DNA from: Magnaporthiopsis rhizophila
Lineage: Eukaryota; Ascomycota; Sordariomycetes; Magnaporthales; Magnaporthaceae
DNA length: 64,000 bases
Direction: 5' to 3'
NCBI GenBank assembly: GCA_003049465.1
Contig: PYSS01000014.1
Location: 186,001 to 250,000, forward strand
Part shown: positions 1 through 12,455 of the stretch, piece after piece
Position numbering within the stretch: the stretch's first letter is position 1
Layout of the letters: every line of letters starts with the position of its first letter
Notes under the pieces: generated by a model
The model's input: the letters and a program-made list of their open reading frames with translations, nothing else
Database searches by the model: none
What the model was told of the DNA's origin: nothing
Made by a program: the position numbers and the translations under genes

Positions 1-13
1 AACGCCTGCCACC

Positions 14-1040
14 ATGGCTTCCACGTCTCGAGACTTTGGAAAGACCCAGGTCACAGTCCTCACCCTGGTAAATGCCCCGAAAGTGCCCCGAGACCCAGTC
101 GACAACCCTGCTGACAACACCAGATCAGCGGCATCTTCTTCACGAGGTACGTCGACCGAATGCCGTCTCGAACGTGACTGACAAGACCAGGTGCCTGCTG
201 CGACCCGACTGCTTCCAGACGGTCGGCAACATCACTCTCAAAGAAGTCCCGCGCTGGCAGGACCTCTTGAGATGGGAGACAAAGTCCAAAAAGACACCCA
301 AGCCCGTCGCGTTCGGGCCTAGGTCCGTGGTCCTGCTCAAGTACCGAAACACCAACGAGGACCTGACGATGGTGCTTGAACAGCTGGTATGTTGCCTTCC
401 CATGGCTGCGACCTAGCTAACCCGCAGCAGAAGATCATGATGCCCATGGTCAAGGACGAAAGCCTGGTCAAAATCCACATCTGCCTCTTTGACACCGATG
501 AGATCGATCCCCAGCACATGGTGGAGCATTTCACCATCAAGCTCCTCCACCAGCACACCGGCGTCTCGACCGTCTCCGTTTCGTGGGCAGGATGCAGCGG
601 GATCGTAGATGATGGCCCAATGCCCAAAACCATCGAGGAGTTTCTCGAGAAGCTGGTCCCGATTCCAGGTTTGTGGCACCCGAGGCCGTGGCGGGCCGAC
701 AGGCCAGACTGACAGATGGCAGGCCGCGTTTACGCCGGCATCTGGTACCAGATCGACGAGGCACGCTCCGAGGCTCATCAAGACAGCCAGTTTGACCTCT
801 GTGCAGCCGACGACGTGCTTGCGGGGAAGCCAGGATACGTGTGCGTGAAGGAATGCCTGTCCATCGACGTCCTGCCCAAGCTAGCACAAAAGGTCAGTAC
901 GCCGAAACAGGCTGCTCAAACAAACGCTGACATGGCACAAGTGGCAGGCCAGGCCGGGTCCGGCCCCCATCGACTCCGGGCTGGACATTCCCGACTTCCC
1001 CTCAAACTTTGACGAATTGGCTGAGAAGAGATGGCAGTGA
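14..1040 (+). CDS. HORMA-domain-like protein, six exons (possibly incomplete 5' end)
   Basis: Six exons can be assembled with every splice phase consistent: 14-67, 124-146, 191-386, 428-668, 723-892 and 942-1040, giving 260 residues. Introns use GTAAAT, GTACGT, GTATGT, GTTTGT and GTCAGT donors; the third has a CTAAC branch point just before CAG. The N-terminal part (TLISGIFFTRCLLRPDCF) resembles the start of HORMA domains (ISxITYLRGLFPxDCF). The segment around residues 90-120 (LVKIHICLFDTDE then MVEHFTIKL) resembles the HORMA strand pattern ending in ExYxFxF. HORMA proteins act in meiotic chromosome axes, the spindle checkpoint and autophagy; which class this is cannot be told. The second exon is only 23 bases. 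The Met at 14 lies close to the window edge and more coding sequence could lie upstream. The exon structure is better supported than the family assignment. Confidence 0.55.
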
Positions 1041-2553
1041 GTCGCGCGCTGTGGTCACAATGGTGCCGACCACCTTGCGGCAAGGGCGCCCTGTCACACC
1101 GTCACATCACTGCGGCCCATTGTCGTCTCGTCACGACGATCTGATAGGAGGACTTGGGCCGAGGCTCGATTGCTATTGTATACGCTCGAGGGAGCCTCGA
1201 TCTGATATTGGACAAACAATGTGCACACAATTGGGCGTCCCATCTCAACGTTGCAAACACAGGCGGGGTTACACGGGCTGGAAGTGAAGCGAAGTGCGGC
1301 TTGCTGGCGTCGCTGCAGGCGGTGTTCCAGGGGCCCTGAGTGGCCGGATTGACGCCAGATGGATGGCCTGGCACTGTGATGGATCCGCTGCTGGTGGCAC
1401 CTGGTTTTGATGTTGGCAGGGCGGCCCTGTAAATTGTCCGGCTAGGCTAGGAGCCCTGTACCTTATTCACCTTCCAGCTCATCTTTCGGATCGAATGAAA
1501 TGCCAAGTGCTCTAGGCGCCTCTGTTGTGTTTGCAGATCGCGGAGAGGCCTGTGCCGTTGACCCGCCTCACGAACGCGCTTGGCTCAGTGGTCACGTTCC
1601 GGTATAAGCACACTGCCGATAGTACGAGGTGTGAATAGGTGATGAGAAGCAGAGAGAAGAAACTAGCAAAGGATATGAGAACTAGGAGATGAGGCAAAAT
1701 AATCTCAGCCCATGTAGCGTCTGACCAGGCTTACGAAGGATCTAGTCTACGGCTAAAGGCCGGCCTTGAATAGCATCAAGCCTGACTCGGCATCACCGGC
1801 CATATGGAGCGTGGCTCCCGACAGGATGACCGACGCTACGGAGGGGCCGTGGCGTGGCGTGCTCACATTGTGCCAACGCGAGGGCGCACGTGAGACAGAC
1901 AGAAACAAGACCCACCGGGCTGCCGTGTGCCCAACTCAGAAGAGCGGTTCGCCCGACGGTCAGATCTTGGTAGGGGATCGGACTGGGACCGTAGCGGTTG
2001 GCCACTAACGCCACAGAGGCCAGGAAGAGGACGCAGAAGCAAAAACGCAAAAACACGACTTCATCTTCACCACAGCCAAGTAACAGGTAGTTTGCATTCT
2101 GCTTGCCGCTCTTGCTTTTTCGTTTGTGAGTCCCGCCCTGCGGCTGTGGACTGCAGCTGCGGCGCGCCCTTTTCCGCCGAGTCGAGCCAACGAGATTTTG
2201 CATTTTGCGTTTTGTTCCCACCTCCCTCCCGCCTTCCTCCACCCGCCTGGACCGGCCGGTCCTTCCCACTCGCTCATCACCCGATCCAACTGCCATCGCC
2301 CATCAGGAATTTGACCAGCCATCACCACCGAGAGCGAGCGGCTTTTCCTTACGGGTGACTGCGAGCGGCTTCCTTGACGGGTAAATGTCATTCGCGCTGC
2401 TGTGGCCTGCGAGGACAATCAGCCACAATTCTTTTGGCCCAGAGTCGAGAGACTGATCGCTCGGCAGACAGAACCGCGTCGCCTCTCCCTGACCCAGACT
2501 CCCTTCGATCTCGACACGCTCGACCCCGGCTGCGAGGCTCGTCAGCCACCCCG
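1041..2553. other. Intergenic region and probable 5' UTR of the Cdc4-like gene
   Basis: No reading frame here has convincing protein-like composition. The last 450 bases are rich in pyrimidine tracts and CCTCCC/CATCACC motifs, typical of fungal promoters and 5' leaders; they lead into the ATG at 2554. I see no RNA gene or repeat in the rest. Confidence 0.5.
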
Positions 2554-5500
2554 ATGGCGTCCCCTCCGGCCGTCCAAAAGACGACCGAGGTCCGCCGACC
2601 GCGATCCAGTCAGAAAGTGTCGGTCAGCTGGGATGAGGGCGAAAACACGGTCACCAGGAGAACGTCGAGGCTGCAGTTTGAGCTGGCCGAGTGCGTCGAG
2701 ACGAAAACGGTGACGACCACGACGACCACAAAACGGGCTTATCCGCCGCTGCTCGTCCGTCAAAGACGCCCGCTGAGTGGGCTCGACAGCAAGGAATACC
2801 CGCTTGCCAACCGTCCCACGCCGCCCGAGCTGGCTCGCTTCACGGTCGATCTCGACGACGACAGCTTTTCCCTGGACTCGTCGTTTGAGGACTTTCCTGT
2901 GGGTGATGCCTTTTTTTTTTTCGGTCACGGCGATACCCGTTCGGTCTGGCAAATGATGGGCCGCCTGCTGACGCTGACTGCAGACCAAACAGCGAGATGA
3001 CTACAAGGAAGCCGAGGACTCTGGCCCCGAGACGCCAACACATGACTCGCCAACGCCGGCGTCACAACCCCAGAGGAAATCGAGCCGTAGGATCTCGGGC
3101 CTGGGTCTGAAGAACACGAGGTACGGCTCGCTCGGCAAGAAGGAGTTCTCGCGCTCCAACCGTCCTAGCCTGACGGCCGTGGCGGACAAGCTCCGTCCGT
3201 TCGAGCCCAGGAGAGCCATCTCGGCCGCGGCCGGCTACCTGGCCACGCCCGACGGCACCGAACCCATCGGCAGACGTAGATCGCTGGACGTTGGCGAGCC
3301 GTCCGGGAGCCAGTCTCTGGATGCCGCCAGCCCTGGTAGCGACTCGCACACGGCATTCAGCGGGTCCGTGGCCACGCCTCCAGTCACCGAGACGGATCCA
3401 GAGCCGTTCGATGGCGACGACTCCCAGCCCCGGCCGTTCCGTCGCCGGCCCACCGTGGACACGATTGCTGCACAAGATGCGAGCCTCCCTAGCCCGGGCC
3501 TCTCGCCGACGCTGCAGGCCGCCCAGCTCCACACGGGCCAGGACGACGACGACGACGACATGGCGTTTTCGCAGACCATCAGCCGCCGTGCCAGGACCCG
3601 CTGGCTCGAGAGCCAGTCCACCGTGGACGACGAGACGCTGGTGCCCGAGTCGGCGCTCGTGCGCATGGGCGACGACGGTTCCCAGCACAACATGCTCGAC
3701 ACGCGCTCCCTGCTCGAGACGTTCGACTCGATGCCCGGCGAGATGAAGACGTTCGTCATGTACCAGCTGCTCCGCCGCTGTCCGCGCAAGACGCTGCACA
3801 TGGTGGCCGACGTGGTCAACCCGGCGCTCAAGTGCGACTTTCTCAAGCAGCTGCCCATCGAGCTGTCGCTGCATATCCTCTCGTACCTGGACCACCGCGA
3901 CCTCTGCCGCGCCGCCCAGGTGTCCAAGCTGTGGAGGAGCATCATCGACGGCAACGAGACAGGCTGGAAGGAGCTGCTTGATCGCAACGGCTTCGAGCTG
4001 CCCGTCGGCGAGCTGGAGAAGGCCATCCAGCAGGGCTGGGGCTGGCAGGATCCCGTCGGCGTTTACGGCTGCGAGCTCGACCTGAGCCTGCAGAGCCGTA
4101 TGACGGTCGCAGAGCCCGAGCTGATCCGGTCGGCCAGGCCGGCGGCCCAGAAGCTGCGCAGCTCCAAGCGCAAGCGCGGCCCCGCCGGCGCCAACCCGTC
4201 GGACCGGTCCAAGCGTCGCGCGAGCGCCCAGGAGGCACCCAGGGACGACAGGACCGACGACGCCACGACGGGCAACAAGAGGGAGGGGCCCATCGCGGCC
4301 GCCACCGCCGCGGCACTGGCCGTTAGTGACCCCGGGATCGGGCTGCCGAGCCTGCGCCGCCTGCACCTGTTCAAGTCGCTGTTCCGCCGCCACTACATGA
4401 TCCGCCAGAACTGGACCAGCGGCAAGGTCAAGCCCGGCCACGTCGCCTTCGCGGCGCACCCCAACCACGTCATCACGTGCCTGCAGTTCGACGACGACAA
4501 GATCATCACGGGCAGCGACGACCAGCTGATCCACGTCTACGACACTCACACGGGCCAGCTGCGCCAGAAGCTCGAGGGCCACGAGGGCGGCGTGTGGGCG
4601 CTGCAGTATGAGGGCAACATCCTGGTTTCGGGCAGCACGGACCGCTCGGTGCGCGTGTGGGACATCGAGAAGGGCCTCTGCACGCAGGTCTTTTACGGCC
4701 ACACGTCGACAGTGCGCTGTCTGCAAATCCTGATGCCGGTCGACACGGGCCCGGGCCCCGACGGCAAGCCGGTCATGATGCCGCCCAAGCCGCTCATCAT
4801 CACGGGCTCGCGTGACAGCCAGCTGCGGGTGTGGCGGCTGCCCGAGGCTGGGTCGCGCCGCTACATCCAGACGGGGCCGCCAGCCAACGACGCCGAGTGC
4901 CCGTACTTTTTGCGCATCCTGCAGGGCCACTCGCACTCGGTGCGTGCCATTTCGGCCCACGCAGACACGCTGGTGTCGGGCAGCTACGACAGCACGGTTC
5001 GCGTCTGGCGCATCAGCACGGGCGAGCAGCTGCACGTGCTGCACGGCCACAGCCAAAAGGTGTACTCGGTGGTGCTGGACCACAAGCGGAACCGGTGCAT
5101 TTCTGGGTCGATGGACTCGTTGGTCCGCATATGGGACCTCGAGACGGGCGCCTGCCTGCACACCCTCGAGGGGCACAGCCTGCTTGTTGGTCTGCTGGAC
5201 CTGCGCGACGAGCGGCTGGTCTCGGCGGCGGCAGATAGCACCCTGCGCATCTGGGATCCCGAGACGGGCAAGTGTAAGAGCATCTTGACGGCGCACACTG
5301 CGGCGATTACTTGTTTTCAGCACGACGGACGCAAGGTCATCTCGGGGAGCGAGAAGACGGTCAAGATGTGGGATATTGCCACTGGAGACTGCATCGAGGA
5401 TCTGCTCACGGACCTTACCGGGGTCTGGCAGGTCAAGTTTGACGGCCGGCGATGTGTAGCCGCCGTCCAGAGGGCCGGTCTTACGTACATCGAGGTGAGT

Positions 5501-5658
5501 TTGCTTCCTGTTGCCTATCTGTGCCACCGCTTCCCGTACTAACAGCTCGTCAGATCCTCGATTTCGGTGCCGTCCGCGATGGAAAGCCTCGCGAGGATCT
5601 CGGCAAGCGGGTCCTGCTCAACTCGCCCGAGGTTCAGCGGCTGGTTGAGGAGGAGTAG
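2554..5658 (+). CDS. cdc4: F-box/WD40 SCF substrate receptor (Cdc4/FWD-1 type)
   Basis: Three exons (2554-2898, 2984-5494, 5554-5658) encode about 986 residues. A disordered Ser/Arg-rich N-terminal half is followed by an F-box at about residues 404-445 (LPIELSLHILSYLDHRDLCRAA), an Arg/Lys-rich linker, a helical motif (LFRRHYMIRQNWTSG) and seven to eight WD40 repeats from about 600 to 940, with typical GSxDxxxRVWD ends. In this family the F-box binds Skp1 and the propeller reads phosphodegrons, so the protein selects substrates for SCF ubiquitin ligase in cell-cycle control; the Neurospora relative FWD-1 degrades the clock protein FRQ. I chose the ATG at 2554 because it opens the conserved frame; an ATG at 2374 is in frame but lies in leader-like sequence. 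The first intron contains a T11 tract. Cdc4 and FWD-1 cannot be separated without a tree. Confidence 0.9.
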
Positions 5659-6079
5659 TGTTGTGATGCTTAATGTTTACGCATTTCTGCCGCTCGCGGC
5701 TGGTGGGCTTTAGCTTTTCTTTGTTTGGCGTACGGATGACGGGTTAGGTGCATGGGCGTTGTTTATTGCCATTTTGGCCTGTCTGGTACACGCTCGGTTG
5801 GAACAGCATGATATCCGCGTAGCCTTGTTAATGATGATTGAGTATTGTACTCGGCGTGTCTGTGAATCCGTTGGCGTGTGCTGGTGTGCGCTGGTGCTTA
5901 TGCCCCTGGCTTTCAGGGGTCGATAGTGAGCCTTGGGGCAATGAGAGCCGGGCCACTCAGCTATTGGTGCACTGGCCAGCTGTGGAACCCATTGCTACCA
6001 CAGATACTGTACCACCAAGCCCGAGACCGCCTGCTGGACCAATCCATTCCACACAGCTCGACGCAGACGGACTACGCCC
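5659..6079. other. Intergenic region, no gene seen
   Basis: This holds the terminator of the F-box/WD40 gene and the promoter of the phosphatase gene, which lie in tandem on the plus strand. No conserved frame is visible. Confidence 0.5.
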
Positions 6080-7134
6080 ATGGCCCCGAGACGAACTTCT
6101 GGCAGCGAGGCATCCGGCGTCCTCGCTGCCGTGTGCCGGTTCTACAGGGTGAGTCGTCTTTCGCTGCTGACGAGCGTTGCTGACTGGAGCAGAGGACGTA
6201 TGGCCCCGACTATGTAGCCCTCACCGGGCTGGTGGCCGCCTACGTTTGCGTGAGTTGTCCCTCGTCGTCCTGATCCCTCGAGTGTCTCGCACCTGACACC
6301 CTCCAGATCGTCATCTTCGTCGAGCCCTTCCACCGCATGTTCTCGACCAGCGACCTCGCCATCTCCTTCCCGCACGCCGAGGCCGAGCGCGTGCCCGTGC
6401 TCATGAACGTCGTCTACGCCGCGCTGGTCCCGCTCGCCGCCGTCTGCCTGACCAACTGGCTGGCCGGCGCGTCGGCGCACAAGCACCACGTCGCGGTCCT
6501 GGGGCTGCTCGTCGGCATCGCCGTCACCACGTTCGTGACGGACGTCATCAAGAACGCCGTCGGCCGTCCCCGCCCGGACCTGCTGGCGCGGTGCAAGCCG
6601 CGCGCCGGAACACCCTCGGGGGTGTTGGTCGACTGGACCGTGTGCACCGAGACGGGACATCATCTACTGCACGACGGGTGGCGGTCTTTTCCGTCGGGCC
6701 ACTCGAGCTTCTCGTTTGTCGGGCTGGGGTACACGGCGCTGTTTTTGGCGGGGCAGCTGCGCGTGTTTGCGGCTGTGCCGGAGATGGACGGCGATGGTGA
6801 TGGCGACACAGAGACGGCGACGGTGGCGGAAAGGACGGTGCAGGCACACGCGGGCAACGACCTCGGCCGCGCGCTGCTGTGCCTCGCGCCGCTGTTGGGC
6901 GCCGCCATGATCGCCATCAGCCGCTGTCAGGACTACCGACACGATGTCTACGACGTCTGCACGGGTAGCCTGCTGGGTGCTGTTGTGGCATACTGGAGCT
7001 ATCGCCGCTACTGGCCGCGGCTGACGTCGACGCGGTGCGACGAGCCGTACCCGAGCCCAGATGCTGCCTACGGACGGCTGCGGGACGTCGAGGCGGGGAG
7101 AAATGTAGGCTACGAGCTGGCCGGACTGCGTTGA
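6080..7134 (+). CDS. PAP2-family lipid phosphate phosphatase (Dpp1/Lpp1 type)
   Basis: Exons 6080-6148, 6193-6249 and 6307-7134 give 317 residues, all junctions in phase 0. The three PAP2 signature motifs are complete: K124-x6-RP (KNAVGRPRP), PSGH at 171-174 and SR-x5-H-x3-D (S247, R248, H254, D258). These residues form the phosphohistidine-type active site. Several hydrophobic segments (for example YVALTGLVAAYVCIVIF and VLMNVVYAALVPLAAVCL) predict a multi-pass ER or vacuolar membrane protein. Family members dephosphorylate diacylglycerol pyrophosphate, phosphatidate or sphingoid-base phosphates; the exact substrate cannot be read from the sequence. The length is usual for the family. Confidence 0.9.
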
Positions 7135-7299
7135 ACGCTGCTGACGTTTTTGTAGATGGCCTAGGATCTGGAAGCCTCACGAACACTCGGGATAGATGGC
7201 AGCGGTGGTCATCAGTCATTGGTAGATTTATTTTGTCGGTATAATGCAGTCCCTGCCTCTATGCAGCTGCCTGCCTTCCAATGCAGTTCTGTCTTCCTC

Positions 7300-8198
7300 C
7301 TACTTGTCCTCCGCCGACTCGTCCTTGGCCAGGTCGTGCTCCTTGAGCAGAGCCGTGATCTCGTCGGCGCTCCATAGGCGGTGGTAGATCTTGCCGTCCT
7401 TGGTCTGGCCAACAGTCGCAAACTCGACTGCGAGGGGTTAGCGGCGTCCTTCACTCAGTGGGACGGCCAGACTCACTCTTCTCGCTGCTCAGCTTCGTCG
7501 AGTCCATCGTCTTGCTCAGCACCTTGACGGCCATGCCGCACGCCTCGGTCAGCGAGCAGTCCTCCTTGTAGTCCTGCTTGAGCAGGCTCTGGGCCGACGC
7601 GTTGTTGGCCCCGACGCTCGTGGCCTTCCAGCCGCCGTAGTTGCCCGACGGGTTGCTGAGGTACAGCTGGAACTGGCGCTGCGGGTCCCAGCCGGCGTAG
7701 ATGAAGGACACGCCAAAGGGCCGCAGACCACCGTGCTGCGTGTAGCCCTGCTTGAGGTCGCACAGCCGCCGCACCAGCTGCTCGCACGGTATGTCCTCGT
7801 TGTATGTCAGCAAGTAGCGCTGGGCCGCCTGCCGCGCGTAGTTGATGAGGATGTTGGCATCGGCCGTCATGCCGGCGACGGCGCAGATCATGTTGCTGGG
7901 CAGGTCAGCTTCGTTCGGATCGAGGGGTAACCGGCGACGACGTACTCGTTGAGGATGTACAGCTTCTCGGCCGACGTGTCCTGCTCCAGCAGCTTGGACG
8001 TGACCTTGCGCTCGGCCGCCAGCACGATGCCGTCCTTGGCCAGGATGCCGATGGCGGTGCCGGCGTGCGAGATGGCCTCGAGCGCATACTCCACCTGGTA
8101 GAGGCGGCCTTCTGGCGAGAAGATTGTTGTCTGGGCCGTCAGCGGGGTCTGCGGCGGCGGGGGAAGCAACTTACCCTGGAATCGTATCTGCGCGACAT
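7300..8198 (-). CDS. pre9: 20S proteasome subunit alpha type-4 (alpha-3)
   Basis: Four exons on the minus strand (8198-8175, 8130-7946, 7895-7477, 7427-7300) give 251 residues with consistent phases. The N-terminus [24 protein letters not shown] is the canonical alpha-subunit signature. The body (SHAGTAIGILAKDGIVLAAE, then NMICAVAGMTADANILI) matches PSMA4/Pre9 closely. The C-terminus is acidic and Lys-rich (KDESAEDK). The subunit is structural, in the outer ring of the 20S core; its N-terminal tail helps gate the channel. The first exon encodes only eight residues, as is common for this gene in filamentous fungi. It converges on the phosphatase gene, with 165 bases between stops. Confidence 0.96.
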
Positions 8199-8876
8199 TG
8201 TGTCTGCTGGTCTGCTCGTCTGCTCTGTGTCTTGAAGCTGGACGAGAGTGCCGAGCTCGTGGTGGTGATGCGGTGGGAGCTGCCCGCAGTGGAGCGCGGA
8301 GCTCCAGGCAATCGACGCACGTAGCTCTGTACTGTGCACAGCCCGTCACTGCACTGTGTGATGCACAGTCCCACCTCCTCAGTGGCATTACATAAGGCGG
8401 CACGTGGTGTCGCCATCACAAATTCCGCCTCCCGACCTCCGCAATTCCCCCCAACCAGCTTCTCGCCGCCGAGTCCCATCGCGTCGCTGCCCGTCGCTGT
8501 CTGCGCCGCTATTCTCGCGCCAGCCTCGACCTGCCGCCCGGACGATTGCGATTCAGCCGGCCTGCTCGTTCAGCTCCGAGCTCCACTGCATCCGCCGCGC
8601 CGAGCTCTGCGCCCAAGCTCCACACGCCACTTGCGCAGACCTGCCTCGCCGGGCACACTGCCGACACCGGTTCTGTAGCTATCGCGACCGGCTACAACAA
8701 ATACACTTGCAGAGGGGAGGATATCGACAAGGATACAGTAGCTTGATGCCGTCCGTGCTTGCCCTGCCATCGTAGTGTGAGGACGTGGGCGCAGTAGATT
8801 GCCTGTAGGCTATACAGCGTCGCGTGGGGGCAAGCTCAGTCGCTCGGTCGCTCAGTCGTTTAGTCGAAAGCCCAAC
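8199..8876. promoter_or_regulatory. Shared upstream region of the divergent pre9 and bye1 genes
   Basis: A 678-base interval separates two start codons on opposite strands. It is CT-rich near the middle (cctcccgacctccgcaattc) and shows no conserved reading frame. I looked for the fungal PACE-type proteasome element and cannot confirm one by eye. The function as a two-way promoter is inferred from the layout only. Confidence 0.4.
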
Positions 8877-11830
8877 ATGTCTGGTAAGCATCCCGCGCCC
8901 ATCACCACCAGCCAGCGCTAACATCAACAGCCGAAGCAGAACCCCGACGGTCGGTGCGCAGCACCAAAGGCCAGAACACTAAGAACCTGGACCTGGACCA
9001 ACCAGCCGAGCCCAAGCGACGCGGCCGCAAGAAGAAGCAAGAGGAACCCGAGGAGCCCGAGGAGGAGATCATCCGTTGCGTCTGCGGCGCCACCGAGCAG
9101 ACGGGCGACTCGGGCGAGCCATGGATCGCGTGCGACAAGTGCACCGCCTGGCAGCACAACGTGTGCGTCGGCAAGAGCATCTACGACGAGGATTTAACTA
9201 GCGAGTATTTCTGCGAGGTGTGCAAGCCTGAGGACCACAAGGAGCTGCTGGATGGCATCGCCCGCGGCGAGAAGCCCTGGGAGGCCCGCCGCAAGGTCTA
9301 CGAGGAGGAGAGCAAGAAGAAGAAGAAGGGCGGACCCAAGAGGGGCGCCAAGGGCAAGCGCCAGAGCGACGTCAAGGAGCAGACGCCTGTTCCCAAGGGA
9401 AGGCCATCGCCCGCACCGACGCCCAAGGCCACTCCGGCCTCTAAGAAGGACAAGGCCGCCACTCCGGTTCCAGAGAAGGGCAAGGCAGCAACGCCCGCTC
9501 CGGAGAAGGCAGCAGCCGCAGATAAGACCACGCCTGCACCAGAGAAGAAGGACAAGCCAGCGGCAGGCGCCAAGGCGACACCCGGCACCAAGCGCAAAGC
9601 CAAGGAGCCCGCAGAAGACAAGGGCACCAAGCTGCGCAAGGTCTCAGAGTCTCAAGCCGTGCCAGCTGGGCCTGCGCCGAAGAGCCCTCAAGATGCCGCC
9701 GCCGCCGGAGCAGCAGCAGCAGAGGAGCCGCCAACCCCTGCGCCCGAGCCTCCGCGCCCTATCGTGCCGTATGACCCGCCAGCCGATCTCGCCCCGGCGC
9801 TGTCGGAGCTGCCGCAGCCGCGCCAAAACCCGGCCAAGGCGCTCCAGAAGAGCATAACGGCCGCGATTTCTGCGCTGGAGAAGAAGGCGTACAAATTCGA
9901 GGACGGCGCCACGACGGCCCAGCGCGCCGAGCGGCTGGCCCTCCAGGTCGAGCGAGCAGTTCAGGACACGCACGCCAACGCTAAGGAGTATGGCGGGCAG
10001 ATCAAGACTCTCGCCTTCAACATCAAGACCAACCTGGACCTGGTCAAGCGCCTGGTGGAGCGCACGCTGTCGCCGCCCATGTTGGCCATCATGACCACGG
10101 ACGAGCTGGCGTCCAAGGAGCTGCAGCGCGAGACGGCCAAGATGCGCGAGCGCGCCGAGAAGCAGAGCATTCTTATCACCGAGGAGGGCCCGCGTGTCAA
10201 GATCACGCACAAGGGCGAGGAGATCATCGGTAACGACGACGAGCCCGCGCCGGCCGAGGACGCCCCGGTGTCGCGGCACCACGAGCCGGCGAGGCCTGCG
10301 CCCGAGGCCGAGACGCAGGTGGCTGATGGCGATGCCATGGAGGTCGAGCTGCCGGCAGACGTCGAGTACCGTCGGCCGCCGCTCCGCATCGATCCACCCA
10401 CCAAGGCATCGGGCTTCGACATCAAAAAGGTGTTTTCCAAGGTCAAGTCGCCGACGCAGCCGGTGCGCCGCCCATCACAGCCGACGCCCAAAAGCCCCGT
10501 GAACGACGCCGAGGTGGACCGTCTGATCGCCGACGAGGCCGAGTCGCCGCCGTACTCGCCCACGGACGAGACGGAGCAGGACCCGGACGTGATCTGGCGG
10601 GGCTCGCTCGAAATGCCGGGCGTGGCCACCCTCACGGTGTCGTCCAAGTTCATGGGCGGCGGCAACCTCAAGGCGGCGTACAACATGCCGTGGGAGACGT
10701 TGTTTCCCGGACGCATTACGGTGGCCGGACGACTCGGCAAGGACGACGCGTCGTCGTACCTGTGCGGCATGCGATGGCGGAGCATGTTTGACCTCATCAT
10801 CGCCAGCCTGCAGCCGACGAGCGAAGCCGCCAAGCCGCAGTTCCGCAAGGTTGTCGAGTATTTCATCAGCCGCAAGAAGTACGGCGTCGTGGGGGACAAG
10901 GCGCTCCCCAACGTGCGCGACATGTATCTCATCCCGCTGCTGCCCGACGGCGAGATGCCCGAGATCATGATGAACCTGCAGGACAACCTGGTGCCGGAGA
11001 ACCGGACAGAGCCGATGCTGCTGGTAGTTTTTGTGTACCAGAACGACCCGGAGCAGCTTCGGCGATTGCGCGAGCAGCAGGCCCAGCAGCAGACGGCCGC
11101 AAGCCCGCAGGCTCAGGGCGCGCGCCCGGGGCCCAACACGCCACAGGCTTTCCCGCATACCAACGGTCAGGGTCGGCATCCACCGCAGGCACAGTCGCCC
11201 ATCACGCCGGCGTCGGCTAACGGTCCTATCGATCACGGCGCAGCCATGGAGCGTGCCCAGCAGGAGGGTATAGCACTGGCGCGGCAGATACTGGGCGAGG
11301 AGCTGTTTAATAGCTCAAGTCTGCAGTATCTGCTGGGCGGAGCGGCTAGGATGCATACTCGGGAGTGGATAGCGGTCAAGACGATACTGCAGAACAACCC
11401 GCGTGCGAGGGACGACTTGGCCGTGCTTACGGAGCTGGTCACCGAGTATAGCAACCAGCAGGCGCAGCAACAGCAACAGCAGCAGCCTCAGCAGCAAGCC
11501 CAGCAACAACAGCAGGTCCAGCGGCCAAATCAGAAACAGGGCCAGGCACCACGGGCCCAGGCTCGGCAAAAGGCACCAGCCGCGCATCCTCAGACGCAGA
11601 TTCTGCCTCCCAAGGCTGCAACGCCCTCTGCCGCGTCGCCCAAGGCCGTGACGCCGTCTGCTGCATCGCCCAAGGCGGCTCAGGCGCGCCCGGGACCGAT
11701 ATCACAGACTCCGGTGCCGATCCCGCGCATCCCGCACACGCCACAGCCCAAGGCTCCTGCATCTGCGCCGGCCAAGCCTCCGTCGGTGCCAGCGCAGGTG
11801 ACTCCGGTCCCAGCGCCGAATCCGCAGTAG
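8877..11830 (+). CDS. bye1: Bye1-like transcription factor: PHD, TFIIS central domain, SPOC
   Basis: A 7-base first exon (8877-8883) and a long second exon (8931-11830) encode about 968 residues. The PHD finger lies at about residues 50-105 (CVCGATEQ...WIACDKCTAWQH...YFCEVC). After a Lys/Ala/Pro-rich linker comes a TFIIS central-type domain at about 300-440 (TTAQRAERLALQVERAVQ, SPPMLAIMTTDELA) and a SPOC domain at about 555-705 (IWRGSLEMPGVATLTV, DMYLIPLLP). This order defines Bye1 of yeast, which binds H3K4me3 and RNA polymerase II and modulates elongation in the nucleus. The C-terminus is Gln-rich (about 842-880) and then repeats ATPSAASPKA blocks. The microexon splice (ATGTCTG|gtaagc ... 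cag|CCGAAG) is supported by frame and by a gctaac branch point, but its start has no outside proof. Confidence 0.9.
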
Positions 11831-12455
11831 CTGGTGGTATTTCTGATTTGGTTGACGATTTTGGTTTTATATCGGTCAGGGAGGGAGGTTTTTTTTTTTT
11901 CTTATTTCGCTTGCTGTCTCGAGCAGCCTTTATCCCTTTATTTAGCTGTCAGTTGAGCAGCCTTTCTCTGTCTCGGTTGAGCAGCCTTCTGTAGCTGTCT
12001 CTGAACGGCCTTTATTTCATGATTTCTGTCGCGCTACGTGCTCTTTCTATACCTCAGCAGTAGTATGTTCTGGGACCGTGAATCGTATATCTCTTTGTGC
12101 CATGTGTGCTGCACCGTTCTTGTGCTCCCAGGGTGGGATTAGCTGCATGTTTCGCCCCAAACGTGACCAGGGTGGTGCAGGGAACGCGCGGACCGCCGAG
12201 CATAAAGCTGTCCCGCCCGGCGGCGCATTGATGTTGCTCTCTGACCGACAACCATCCTGCGACCAAGCAAGCATCCACGCAGCCACGCAGCCACGCAGCC
12301 AACGCAGCCAAAACGCTCTACCACACTCCTAGACCAAGCCATCAGCCGATCAGAACACCGAATCAATCGTGAGTACCCTGAGCAAGCTCCTGAAGCACTC
12401 TTATCACCCGAAGCAGCCTGGCATCCAAAGCGAGCAGCTAATGGTGACGTCACAG
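11831..12455. other. Intergenic region with Bye1 3' end and a 5'-UTR intron candidate
   Basis: A T-rich tract at about 11889-11906 follows the Bye1 stop, and the motif gagcagcctt recurs three times (11923-11992). At 12282-12315 the unit cgcagccaa/cgcagccac repeats. A GTGAGT donor near 12370 and a cacag acceptor at 12451-12455 with a gctaatg branch point suggest a 5'-UTR intron ending directly before the next start codon. Confidence 0.45.

Noticed and set aside
3062..5527. 821-codon open frame on the minus strand opposite the Cdc4-like gene
   Set aside because: It is antisense to a clear WD40 gene and is Arg/Leu/Val/Gln-rich without domains; it stays open only because of GC-rich third positions.
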